Source of the DNA: Rubricoccus marinus
GTDB taxonomy: Bacteria; Bacteroidota; Rhodothermia; Rhodothermales; Rubricoccaceae
Direction of reading: 5' to 3'
Length of the DNA stretch: 64,000 bases
Assembly: GCF_002257665.1 (NCBI RefSeq)
Contig: NZ_MQWB01000001.1
Span: forward strand, 618,502 to 682,501
This document shows positions 26,099-33,975 of the stretch, one piece after another (within the stretch, counting starts at the first letter, position 1; each line of letters opens with the position of its first letter). A program made the position numbers and the translations under genes. The notes under the pieces are model-generated. The model did not search any database. It saw only the letters and a program-made list of their open reading frames with translations, and had not been told where the DNA came from.

Positions 26099-26893
26099 TC
26101 AGTCGTTAAGGATGAACTCGAGAGCGTACGGAACGGTAGAGCTCACAGCCTCGCCATCGCGGATGGCGGGAATGAACTGGGTGTGGTTCACCGCCCGGAT
26201 AAGGGCCCGTTCGAGCGCTCGCCGGGCCTGAGAGAGCGTGGGGCGGGTGCGGGCGCGACCCTCTCGGCCTCCGCCCGTGAAGCTGGGCTCCCATGCCGTT
26301 AGCTGGCCCCCGTCCTGCAGCACGTTCGATTCCACAACCGTTACATCGGCCACCTTTCCGTCCGAGCCCACAGCGATCGCAACGGTGATCACACCCTCGA
26401 CGCTTGCATCGATGGCTTCGATGGGCCACTCGACGTTGGACCGGAGCCGCTGCCAGCCGCCGAGGGGCTGAGCCGGAGTGTGGAGGCTACTCTCGATCTC
26501 TGAAGCGAGCGGTGGCGGCTCAAAACGGATGGGCATTGTGACGCGCGTCGGGACGGGGAGCCCTCCGATTCGTCCAGGCGTGAACTCCAGACCGTTGAGA
26601 GCTACCACGGCAGCAGCGCCGAGCGAGGGGTCGGGTGCCCGTCGTACGACCGCCTCCCGCGCGATGCCAGACGTGTCGACCACGGCCGACACGTACACCA
26701 CGCCCCCGATGCCGGCGGCCTGTGCGGAGTCGGGGTAGACCACGCGCGCGGTCAGCGCCGCCAGCCCACCTACGATCTCCGGCGGCTCCTCCACGATATC
26801 GTAGACCGCGGCCACGCCAGAGGCCTCTGGCGCGTCTTGAGCGTGGAGGGGGAGTGCAACTGCGAGCGCGAGGAGAGGGAAGAGAAAACGCAT
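26099..26893 (-). CDS. exported protein with two TonB C-terminal-like domains
   Basis: A 264-residue protein with a cleavable-looking signal (MRFLFPLLALAVALPLHAQ) and no later membrane helix. Two TonB-type repeats are visible: VVYPDSAQAAGIGGVVYVSAVVD...FTPGRIGGLPV, and VEWPIEAIDASVEGVITVAIAVG...FIPAIRDGEAV. Classical TonB is anchored in the inner membrane by an uncleaved helix, so this protein probably does not energise receptors by itself. Function unknown; it is surrounded by polysaccharide genes on the other strand. Confidence 0.78.
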   Translation of the reverse strand: MRFLFPLLALAVALPLHAQDAPEASGVAAVYDIVEEPPEIVGGLAALTARVVYPDSAQAAGIGGVVYVSAVVDTSGIAREAVVRRAPDPSLGAAAVVALNGLEFTPGRIGGLPVPTRVTMPIRFEPPPLASEIESSLHTPAQPLGGWQRLRSNVEWPIEAIDASVEGVITVAIAVGSDGKVADVTVVESNVLQDGGQLTAWEPSFTGGGREGRARTRPTLSQARRALERALIRAVNHTQFIPAIRDGEAVSSTVPYALEFILND

Positions 26894-27017
26894 CGATCTA
26901 AAAAACAGGGATGGAGAGCTCGGCCAGCGCGTGCCGAGGGTGCGCGGACGGAGACATACGGAGAGGCGGCGCGCGCTCCTCTCCCTTTCCGGTAGCTACG
27001 GACTCGGGCGCCCGAGG

Positions 27018-28190
27018 TCAATCCAGACCGACATCGGGGAGGGGGGCGTGCCCCGGGTCGGGAGTGATCTCCAGGCGCAGAGCCTCGCTTGCCGCCCGCA
27101 GCCGCGCTTCGGCCTCCGGTGCGGTCGGCGCGGTGACGATCAGGTGACCGACCTCCTGGCCCGTCCCCTCACGTCGGTCGACGCGGTCGCCGGGTTGGAC
27201 GCGCAGGGTGACTTCCGTGACGCCTGGAAGCTCGCGCACTGTCTCCACGCCAGAGGCCACTCGGACGATGCCCTCGCCCGGATGGAGAATCTGGACGGCC
27301 GCGGCCTGGCGTGGCTGGGGAAGCTCGACGTGCTCGCCGCACTCGACGCGGAAGGCCAGTTCCCACGGGTCCATCTCGTAGGCGAGCGCCATCAGGCGCA
27401 TCAGGTGCCCACCGGGGGGGCGCGCGGCCAACTCCCCGAAGACCGGGCCTTCCGGCGTCAGGAAGGCCTCCATGTGCGTCAGCCCCCGCTCCACGCCGAG
27501 CGCGCGCCACGCCGCACCGTGAAGGTCGCGGACGGCCTGTTCCTCTGGCGCCGCCAGAGGAGCAGGGACAACGCTCGCCTCGCCGACCGCGAGGTAGCGG
27601 GTCGGGTTCATCGCGCGCATCTGGCCGCCCCAGCCCAGCCCTTCGGCGCTCATCTCGGTTCCGTGGATGAACGCCTCGGCCATCCACCCGTCTTCGAGAG
27701 TCTCCGGCACCTCCGAGGCCTCCCGAGCGATGCGCGCGCCGCGTCCGCCTGACCCGACGCACGGTTTGACGACGAGAGGCAGACCGAGGCGCTCGACCAA
27801 CTCGTCGCGAGTCAATCCCTCGCTGGCTTCGACGAAGTCGGCACAGGGGAGTCCTGCAGTCCGGATGGCCCGTTTCATCGCGCCTTTGTGGGTGCACAGG
27901 CGGGCCGCCTCTGGCGAGAGGCCGCCCAGGCCCAACGCCGCGCGGAGATGCGCTGCGGGAACGACGGACCGCTCCGTGAGCGCCACCACCGCGTCAATGC
28001 CTTCGCCCTTCAGGTCCGCCGCGAGGGTTTTCCAGGCCTCTGGCGGCGCGTCGAAAGACGCCTCGATGGTGTGGGCCGGTCGGAGCCGAGTGCTGGGGAG
28101 CGTCTCCGCGACGAGGATCGGGCGCAGGCCCATTCGCGCTGCGCTCTCGATGGCGGCTCGCCGCATCCCTACCAAAACGACCGTACGCAT
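27018..28190 (-). CDS. ATP-grasp domain protein
   Basis: A 390-residue carboxylate-amine or carboxylate-thiol ligase of unknown substrate. N-terminal pre-ATP-grasp fold RTVVLVGMRRAAIESAARMG, then the ATP-grasp region THKGAMKRAIRTAGLPCADF, LPLVVKPCVGSGGRGARIA, WMAEAFIHGTEMSAEG and the metal-site segment VFGELAARPPGGHLMRL. A C-terminal biotin-carboxylase-like small domain follows. The ATG at 28190 starts the first beta strand. It is convergent with no partner gene and divergent from rfbD, so its pathway cannot be inferred. Confidence 0.83.
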   Translation of the reverse strand: MRTVVLVGMRRAAIESAARMGLRPILVAETLPSTRLRPAHTIEASFDAPPEAWKTLAADLKGEGIDAVVALTERSVVPAAHLRAALGLGGLSPEAARLCTHKGAMKRAIRTAGLPCADFVEASEGLTRDELVERLGLPLVVKPCVGSGGRGARIAREASEVPETLEDGWMAEAFIHGTEMSAEGLGWGGQMRAMNPTRYLAVGEASVVPAPLAAPEEQAVRDLHGAAWRALGVERGLTHMEAFLTPEGPVFGELAARPPGGHLMRLMALAYEMDPWELAFRVECGEHVELPQPRQAAAVQILHPGEGIVRVASGVETVRELPGVTEVTLRVQPGDRVDRREGTGQEVGHLIVTAPTAPEAEARLRAASEALRLEITPDPGHAPLPDVGLD

Positions 28191-28322
28191 CGCGTCGGGG
28201 CTCGAAGTGTGTGATGGAGTCGGTCCCAGCCGCAAGCGCCGGAACGGCCGAAGGATAAACCACGATGCCAGTCAGACGTCCTCGCGCCGGTAGGGGACCG
28301 GCCGTGCGCCCCGGCGCGTGCG

Positions 28323-28330
28323 ATCTTTCC
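28323..28330 (+). promoter_or_regulatory. putative -7 box ATCTTTCC, leaderless promoter of rfbD
   Basis: The box starts exactly 12 bases before the rfbD ATG, so transcription would begin at the start codon if the usual Bacteroidota spacing applies. No upstream Shine-Dalgarno is present. Confidence 0.4.
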
Positions 28331-28334
28331 CGGC

Positions 28335-29231
28335 ATGCGCATCCTCGTTACCGGAGCCAACGGCCAGGTCGGCCACGCCGTCGCGGCGCTCGCGCGCCAG
28401 AAGCAGATGGACGTACGGGCCTTCGCGAGAGCGGACCTCGACATCACCGACGCCCAAGCCGTGGACCGAGCGGTCGCGGACGCCAGCGGCGCCGGGCCTC
28501 TGGCGCTTGTCAACGCGGCGGCTTACACCGCGGTGGACCGGGCCGAGAACGACCGCGAAGCGGCGTTCGCCGTCAACCGCGATGGCCCCGCGCATCTGGC
28601 CGAAGCCTGCGCCCGCCACGGCGCCGCGCTTGTCCACCTCTCGACGGATTACGTCTTCGACGGGGCCAAGGGCGCGCCTTACACAGAGGACGATGCGCCC
28701 GCTCCGCTGAACGTCTACGGCGAGAGTAAGTGGGCAGGGGAGGAGGCCGTCCGCCAGAGGCTGGAGCGACACGCCATCGTCCGTACGGCGTGGGTGTTCT
28801 CCGCCAGAGGCCACAACTTCATCCGCACGATGTGGCGCTTGGCGCACGAGCGAGAGGAACTCCGCGTGGTCGCGGACCAGACGGGCCATCCGACGTGGGC
28901 GGGCCACCTTGCAGAAGCGGTAGTCGTGCTCGCGAGAGGCCTGGCATCCGGGGGCGAGGCCGGGACCTTCCACGTGGCCGGAACGCCCTCCACGTCGTGG
29001 TATGGGTTGGCCGAGGCCGTCGTGGCCCAGGCGCGGGCCTCTGGCGAGAGCGCCGTCGCGAGCGTTCAGCCGATCCCGAGCTCGGAATACCCGACGCCTG
29101 CGGCGCGCCCGCCAGAGGTCCGCCTCGCGATGGAGAACGTTGCCCGAGCCTACGGTCTGGGAGCCTTCCGTTGGCAGGACGGAGTAGAGGCCGTCGCCCG
29201 GGAGTTGATGGCGGCGAGCCGTGAGGGGTGA
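28335..29231 (+). CDS. rfbD: dTDP-4-dehydrorhamnose reductase
   Basis: NADPH-dependent reductase for the last step of dTDP-L-rhamnose synthesis. Rossmann motif ILVTGANGQVGHAVAALA, then VNAAAYTAVDRAENDREAAFAVN, the catalytic STDYVFDG...YGESKWAGE and HPTWAGHLAEAV. Length 298 residues is standard. Together with rfbC it shows rhamnose as a surface-sugar constituent. Decamer-derived residues occur at ASGAGPLALV and ARASGESAV. Confidence 0.94.
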   Translation: MRILVTGANGQVGHAVAALARQKQMDVRAFARADLDITDAQAVDRAVADASGAGPLALVNAAAYTAVDRAENDREAAFAVNRDGPAHLAEACARHGAALVHLSTDYVFDGAKGAPYTEDDAPAPLNVYGESKWAGEEAVRQRLERHAIVRTAWVFSARGHNFIRTMWRLAHEREELRVVADQTGHPTWAGHLAEAVVVLARGLASGGEAGTFHVAGTPSTSWYGLAEAVVAQARASGESAVASVQPIPSSEYPTPAARPPEVRLAMENVARAYGLGAFRWQDGVEAVARELMAASREG

Positions 29232-29389
29232 GGGCGCCAGAGGCCTAACGGTTCGGTGTCTTTCAGGCATCGCCCCAGGCTCCGGCACGATGTTGGACAG
29301 AAGCGCGCTTGGATGGCAACGGCTGAGGCAGTAACGTCTGGAGCCCACTGCGCGCCAACTTGTGACCCTGACGCCTCTCGCGGCACCGA

Positions 29390-30559
29390 ATGGCCTTTGC
29401 TTCTCTCCTTATTGGCTTCGCGGCTAGCCTCGCGACCGCGTTCCTCCTGGTGCCCGTTGTCGCGCGTATCGGCACTCGCGCGGGCTGGGTAGACGTACCA
29501 GACCGCTGGCGGAAGAACCACACGGCGCCGGTGCCCAATGCGGGGGGCATCGCGATCCTGTTTTCGGCGTTCGTGGGGGTGGGCGCCATCGCGCTCGGCG
29601 CGGCGTTCTGGCCGGACGCATGGGGTGCGATCCCGGCCCTCCCGGCGCGGCGCGTGCTGGTCGGGGCTTTGCTGGCGTCGGTTCTCGGGCTGGTAGACGA
29701 CCGCGTAGACCTGCGCTTTCAAGTCAAGCTGGTTGCTCAGCTTCTGGTGGTGGCGCTCACCTTTAGCGCGAACCTGCGAATCGAAGTGCTGGACGGAGTG
29801 CTGGGCACTGGCGGGGTCGGTATGGCCGCCTCCTTCGCGCTGACGGCGCTGTGGATGGTGGGGATGATGAACGCTGTTAACCTCATCGACGGCATGGATG
29901 GGCTGGCCGCTGGCGTCGTTGCGATCGCCCTCGCGGGGCTCGCGGCGGTCCACGCCATTGGGGGGGACTTGGGCTCCCTGGTCCTCGTGGTGTCGGTCGT
30001 CGGGGCGCTGCTGGGCTTCCTGCGCTACAACCGCTCGCCAGCGAGCGTCTTCATGGGAGACAGCGGGAGCCTGTTCCTGGGGTACGTACTCGCGGCCTAC
30101 GGCCTCCGCGGTTCGGCGCACGAGGACCCTCTGCTCCAACTCATCATCCCGGCGGTCGTGATGGGGCTGCCGCTGCTGGACCTGATTGTGTCCGTGTTGC
30201 GGCGGAAGCTGATGGGGCACTCGCTCTTCTTTGCCGACCATGACCACATCCACCACCGACTGGCCGCCCAGATGTCGTCCGGCGAAGCGGTGCGGGTGCT
30301 GTACTGGTTCAGCGTGTTCGTCGCTCTCGGCGCATGCGCGATGGCGGCTTTCCCGGCGCCTCTGGCGGCGCTGACGTTCGCGCTCGGCTCCGGCGTGGTG
30401 TACAGCTTCTTGCGCAGCATCGGCTACCTACCGTCGCCACGGCGGGTAGCGGCGCTGCTGACCAACCCCGAAGCGCTCCGCCGCGCCGGGCAGCTTCGCA
30501 GCGCGCGCATCGAGCGCCGGCGGCAGCAACGCGAGGCGAAGGCCAACCAGGGCGCCTGA
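29390..30559 (+). CDS. WecA/TagO-type undecaprenyl-phosphate sugar-1-phosphate transferase
   Basis: Polytopic membrane enzyme (389 residues, about ten helices) that starts polysaccharide synthesis by moving a HexNAc-1-phosphate onto undecaprenyl phosphate. Motifs of the MraY/WecA superfamily are all visible: NAGGIAI, LGLVDDRVDLRF (metal-binding Asp pair), NAVNLIDGMDGLAAG, SVFMGDSGSLFLGY and the cytoplasmic HDHIHHRL. A basic C-terminal tail ends the protein. It lies between rhamnose and Wlb-like genes, which supports initiation of a lipid-linked glycan; sugar specificity is not readable. Confidence 0.93.
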   Translation: MAFASLLIGFAASLATAFLLVPVVARIGTRAGWVDVPDRWRKNHTAPVPNAGGIAILFSAFVGVGAIALGAAFWPDAWGAIPALPARRVLVGALLASVLGLVDDRVDLRFQVKLVAQLLVVALTFSANLRIEVLDGVLGTGGVGMAASFALTALWMVGMMNAVNLIDGMDGLAAGVVAIALAGLAAVHAIGGDLGSLVLVVSVVGALLGFLRYNRSPASVFMGDSGSLFLGYVLAAYGLRGSAHEDPLLQLIIPAVVMGLPLLDLIVSVLRRKLMGHSLFFADHDHIHHRLAAQMSSGEAVRVLYWFSVFVALGACAMAAFPAPLAALTFALGSGVVYSFLRSIGYLPSPRRVAALLTNPEALRRAGQLRSARIERRRQQREAKANQGA

Positions 30560-30565
30560 CCGCGC

Positions 30566-30583
30566 GCCTCTGGCGCCAGAGGC
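30566..30583. repeat. inverted decamer pair between convergent genes
   Basis: GCCTCTGGCGCCAGAGGC lies seven bases after the WecA-type gene and five bases before the end of the convergent Gfo/Idh gene. It is the only sequence available to separate the two transcripts. Confidence 0.6.
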
Positions 30584-30587
30584 CGAC

Positions 30588-31643
30588 CTACGCGCCGCGC
30601 TGCACGTCGATGGGCGCCCCGCCCGCTCCGATGGACCGCCGAGCGGCTTCCAGGATGCGGACCACGGCGAGGCCTTCGCGCCCGTCCGAGCGCGGCGCGC
30701 GGCCCTGCCGGATCGCGGAGGCGAACTCCTCGACCTCGAGCCTCAGCGGCTCGGCCCGGTCGATGCGCGGAACGAGCACGTCGCCGGAACGGACCGAAAG
30801 CGCGTCGGCGTAGGGAACCGTTCCGTCGCGTTCGCTCGCGGGCGTGCCCACGCCCTTGTCGTAGACGCGGACGGGCTCGGCGGCCTCCATGTCGTCGATA
30901 ACCGCCATCTGCTCGCTGCCGACGACCGTTGTGCGGCGGACCTTGTGCGGGTCCAGCCACGAGCAGTGGAGGTGCGCGATCTCGCCGCCCTCGAACGTCA
31001 CGCTCGCGAAGACGACATCCTCCGGCCCGCCGGGCTGGAGGTACGCGTGGCCTCTGGCGGAAACGGAGACGGGCTCGCCTGGAATGAGCGAGAGCGCGAT
31101 CGCGAGGTCGTGCGGCGCGAGGCTGTCGAACGCGCTCTCGTGCTCGCGCACGATCCCGAGGTTGACGCGCACGCTGTAGAGGTAGCGGATCTGCCCCAGC
31201 GTGCCCGCGCGGACGAGCGACTCGACGTGCCGGTACGCCGGGTGGTAGCGCAAGAGGTGGCCCACCATCAGCCGCAGGTCCCGCGCGTCGGCCAGCGCCA
31301 CGAGGGCTTCCGCCTCGGCCTCGGTCTGCGCCAGAGGCTTCTCCACGAACACGTGCTTGCCGGCTTCCAGCGCCCGCGTCGCGATGCTCGCGTGCGTTGG
31401 CGTCTCGGTCGCCACGATGACGGCCTCGATGGACGGGTCCGCCAGAACCGAGTCAAGGTCGCCCGTCAGCCGGGCCTCTGGCGCGAGGCGGCCGGCGACG
31501 TCGCGCGCGTCCTCGTCGCGGTCACACACGGCGACAACTTCGGCGCCGGGCATGGCGGCGGCGTTGCGGAGCAGGTTGCGCCCCCAGTAGCCCACGCCGA
31601 TCTGGGCCAGGCGGAGCGGCTCGGTGTAGGCGAACGACGACAT
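30588..31643 (-). CDS. Gfo/Idh/MocA-family oxidoreductase, WlbA-like
   Basis: NAD(P)-dependent sugar oxidoreductase of 351 residues. N-terminal RLAQIGVGYWGRNLLRN, VCDRDEDA, IVATETPTHASIA, the EKPLA motif and the C-terminal substrate domain starting HLLRYHPAYRHVESLV. Its ATGA start overlaps the stop of an aminotransferase gene, and an acetyltransferase precedes that, the same trio as WlbA-WlbE-WlbB in diacetamido uronic acid synthesis. 3-dehydrogenation of UDP-GlcNAcA is therefore the likely role, by context. Confidence 0.86.
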   Translation of the reverse strand: MSSFAYTEPLRLAQIGVGYWGRNLLRNAAAMPGAEVVAVCDRDEDARDVAGRLAPEARLTGDLDSVLADPSIEAVIVATETPTHASIATRALEAGKHVFVEKPLAQTEAEAEALVALADARDLRLMVGHLLRYHPAYRHVESLVRAGTLGQIRYLYSVRVNLGIVREHESAFDSLAPHDLAIALSLIPGEPVSVSARGHAYLQPGGPEDVVFASVTFEGGEIAHLHCSWLDPHKVRRTTVVGSEQMAVIDDMEAAEPVRVYDKGVGTPASERDGTVPYADALSVRSGDVLVPRIDRAEPLRLEVEEFASAIRQGRAPRSDGREGLAVVRILEAARRSIGAGGAPIDVQRGA

Positions 31644-32764
31644 CAGGCGGGTACGGGCTGGGTGACGAGGTCGCGGACGGCACGGGCGACGCGCGCGAGG
31701 TCGTCCTGCGAGAGGTGCGGGTGCATCGGCAGCGAGAGCACCTCGCGGCAGGCCCGCTCGGTCTCAGGCAACGGGCCTCTGGCGCCTGCTGCGTAGGGCG
31801 GCATCTCGTGGAGTGGGACCGGGTAGTACACCATCGTTGGGATGCCCCGCTCGCGCAGCCCGTCCGCGACGGCGTCGCGGTCCGCCACGCGCAGGGTGTA
31901 CTGGTGAAACACGTGCCGCGCGCCAGAGGCCCGAGGGGGGCGCGTGACCTCCGGGAGGTGCGCGAAGTGGTCGTCGTAGACCGCCGCGGCCAGGCGCCTC
32001 GCAGTGGTCCACGCAGGCAGGTGGCGCAGCTTGACGCGCAGGATGGCGGCCTGCATGGCGTCCAGGCGCGAGTTGATGCCGACCTCGGTGTGGAAGTACT
32101 TCCGCGCCGCGCCGTGGTTGGCGATGCGCCGCGCGCGCTCCGCCAGAGGCGCACTCGTGGTGTAGACCGCGCCGCCGTCGCCATAGGCGCCGAGGTTTTT
32201 AGACGGGTAGAAGGAGAGCGTCCCGAGGTCGCCCGCCAGCCCCGCCGCCTCGCCGCCGCGCGTGGCGCCGATGGCCTGCGCCGCGTCCTCCACAATCGGG
32301 ATGCCGCGCGGCTCGCAGACGGACCGGAGCGCAGCCATGTCCGCCATCTGCCCGAACAGGTGGACCGGGACCACGGCCTTCGTGCGGTCCGTGATCGCGG
32401 CCTCGACGGCCTCTGGCGCGAGGTTGAACGTGGCGGGGTCGATGTCCGCGAAGACCGGGACGGCGCCCAGCAAAGCCGCCGCCTCCGCCGTCGCGACGAA
32501 CGTGAACGAAGGGCAGACGACCTCGTCGCCCGGTCCTACGCCGAGCGCCATGAGCGCGATCTGAAGCGCGTCCGTCCCGTTCGCACAGCCGATCACGTGG
32601 GCCTCTGGCGCGCGGGCGTCCAGATCGGCGACGTACGCCGCGAGCGCGGCCTCGAAGCCCGCCACGATGGGGCCTCGGACGAACGCCGTCGCGTCCAAGA
32701 TGCCCGCGAGGGCGGCGTCGAGTTCGGGGCGGATAGAGGCGACCTCGGCCTTGAGGTCCACCAT
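31643..32764 (-). CDS. DegT/DnrJ/EryC1-family sugar aminotransferase, WlbE-like
   Basis: PLP-dependent aminotransferase acting on a keto-sugar nucleotide. Features: MVDLKAEVASIRPELDAAL, ANGTDALQIALMAL, CPSFTFVATAEA, FADIDP, PVHLFGQMADM, VEDAAQAIGA, the PLP-lysine SFYPSKNLGAYGDGGAV and the GINSRLDAMQAAILRVKL segment. The ATG at 32764 is chosen because homologues begin at the VDLK motif; an earlier ATG at 32806 would lie almost on the promoter box. Length 373 residues. Confidence 0.9.
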   Translation of the reverse strand: MVDLKAEVASIRPELDAALAGILDATAFVRGPIVAGFEAALAAYVADLDARAPEAHVIGCANGTDALQIALMALGVGPGDEVVCPSFTFVATAEAAALLGAVPVFADIDPATFNLAPEAVEAAITDRTKAVVPVHLFGQMADMAALRSVCEPRGIPIVEDAAQAIGATRGGEAAGLAGDLGTLSFYPSKNLGAYGDGGAVYTTSAPLAERARRIANHGAARKYFHTEVGINSRLDAMQAAILRVKLRHLPAWTTARRLAAAVYDDHFAHLPEVTRPPRASGARHVFHQYTLRVADRDAVADGLRERGIPTMVYYPVPLHEMPPYAAGARGPLPETERACREVLSLPMHPHLSQDDLARVARAVRDLVTQPVPA

Positions 32765-32810
32765 GCTGAGCGGGCGTCCGGGCGCCTCTGGCGTGTGTAC
32801 GTGCATGGCG

Positions 32811-32818
32811 GGAAGCTA
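32811..32818 (-). promoter_or_regulatory. putative -7 promoter box TAGCTTCC
   Basis: On the minus strand the box begins at 32818. Transcription would begin near 32806, giving a leader of about 42 bases to the ATG at 32764, or a leaderless message if the ATG at 32806 is used. Confidence 0.4.
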
Positions 32819-32900
32819 CGGGGCGTCCGCACTACGAGGCTGCGGCTGCGGACGCCACGCCAGAGGCTACGGTTTGGTCACGCCGCGGAGGCGATCGGTC

Positions 32901-33668
32901 TCACCCCCCGTTTTCGCGCAGTTGCTCGGGCGCCACGTCGCGCGTCTCCCTCGCGGGGACACCCACGTGCACGCGCCCGCCAGAGGCGCCCCGCGTGAGC
33001 ACCGCGCCCGCGCCGACGACGGCCTCTGGCGCCACCTCCACGCCCGGTAGGAGCACGGCGCCGACGCCCAGTCGCGCGCTCTGCCGGACGGTCGGGCCGC
33101 CGAAGCGCTCTTTGCGCTCTTCCGTTCGGCCCATAAAGGCGTCGTTGCTCGTGAGAACGCCCGGCGCGACGAACACGTCGTCTTCGACGGTCGTGAAGGC
33201 GGTGATGTACGCGTTCGTTTCCAGCTTGCATCGCGCGCCAACAGTAGAATCGTTTTCGATGGCGACGCCGCGCCCCACGATGGTTTCGGCTCCTACCACG
33301 ACGCGCTCGCGGACCGTCGCGTAGTCCGCCACGAGCACGCGCTTACCGATCTCGCATCCGCGGTACAACACCGCCCCGGTCCCAATGATGCTATCCGCGC
33401 CGATCGCCAGAGGCGCGAGGTCCGGCGCGCCAGATGTCGTCGCGCTACGGGCCGCCCGCATTGGCCGCTTGCCGAGCACGGCGTGGTCGTCCACGCGCAC
33501 GCCCTCGCCGATCTCCACGTCCTCGTGGATCACCACGTGGTGTCCGATGGTGCACCCCGCCCCGATCCGCGCGCCTCTGGCGACAACGGAGAAGTGACCC
33601 ACGGCCACGTCGGGCGCGAGCATGGCGCCAGAGGCGACCTGGGCTGTGGGGGAGAGGCGGTCGGTCAT
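32901..33668 (-). CDS. left-handed beta-helix acetyltransferase, WlbB-like
   Basis: Hexapeptide-repeat acyltransferase of 255 residues, probably adding an acetyl group to an amino-sugar nucleotide. Repeats of the [LIV]GxxxxI type run through the protein: VAVGHFSVVARGARIGAG, TIGHHVVIHEDVEIGEGV, SIIGTGAVLYRGCEIG, VFVAPGVLTSNDAFMGR and LGVGAVLLPGVEVAPEAV. The ATG at 33668 begins MTDRLSPTAQVA. It is first in the minus-strand set with the aminotransferase and dehydrogenase, so a 2,3-diacetamido sugar acid is the probable product; an LpxA-like lipid A role is less likely. Confidence 0.85.
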   Translation of the reverse strand: MTDRLSPTAQVASGAMLAPDVAVGHFSVVARGARIGAGCTIGHHVVIHEDVEIGEGVRVDDHAVLGKRPMRAARSATTSGAPDLAPLAIGADSIIGTGAVLYRGCEIGKRVLVADYATVRERVVVGAETIVGRGVAIENDSTVGARCKLETNAYITAFTTVEDDVFVAPGVLTSNDAFMGRTEERKERFGGPTVRQSARLGVGAVLLPGVEVAPEAVVGAGAVLTRGASGGRVHVGVPARETRDVAPEQLRENGG

Positions 33669-33692
33669 GGGATCGGAGGCGGGCGGGCGGCG

Positions 33693-33708
33693 TAGCTTCG
33701 GCAAGCTA
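33693..33708. promoter_or_regulatory. back-to-back -7 boxes TAGCTTCG / TAGCTTGC
   Basis: TAGCTTCGGCAAGCTA reads as a TAnnTTyG box on the plus strand (33693-33700) and a second one on the minus strand (33708-33701). It lies between the divergent starts at 33668 and 33723. Predicted leaders are about 28 bases (minus) and 18 bases (plus). One compact bidirectional promoter is the simplest reading. Confidence 0.5.
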
Positions 33709-33722
33709 TCCCCGCTTCTGCT

Positions 33723-33863
33723 ATGCCTCTCCTCGCTTTCCTCCTCGCGCCCACGCCCGAGGGCTACGGCACTGGCCTCGAATGGCTGCCCATCGTCAGC
33801 TTCGTCGTGCCGCTGTTGCTCCTCGCCGCGATCTGGTTCCTCGGCAGCCGCAACACGGTATAG
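33723..33863 (+). CDS. 46-residue single-pass membrane protein
   Basis: Short open frame starting MPLLAFLLAPTPEGYGTG, then a strongly hydrophobic helix PIVSFVVPLLLLAAIWFLG and the tail SRNTV. It has a promoter box 30 bases upstream and a strong hairpin with T-run 55 bases downstream, which together support a real transcription unit. Function unknown. Confidence 0.6.
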   Translation: MPLLAFLLAPTPEGYGTGLEWLPIVSFVVPLLLLAAIWFLGSRNTV

Positions 33864-33864
33864 C

Positions 33865-33882
33865 GCCTCTGGCGCCAGAGGC
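33865..33882. repeat. inverted decamer pair after the small membrane protein gene
   Basis: GCCTCTGGCGCCAGAGGC begins one base after the stop codon and is followed 36 bases later by a conventional terminator hairpin. Confidence 0.6.
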
Positions 33883-33917
33883 CTGCCGCGACGCGCCCTT
33901 GGCGCGGACCGAAACAG

Positions 33918-33950
33918 ACGACGCCGCCCCGGATGTCCCGGAGCGGCGTC
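33918..33950 (+). terminator. rho-independent terminator with T-run
   Basis: Arms CGACGCCGCCCCGG and CCGGAGCGGCGTCG form a 14-base stem with one mismatch and a 5-base loop, followed by TTTTCT at 33955. It sits between convergent genes and could serve the minus-strand TPR gene as well. Confidence 0.75.
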
Positions 33951-33975
33951 GCGCGTTTTCTAGACGAGGCGAAGA

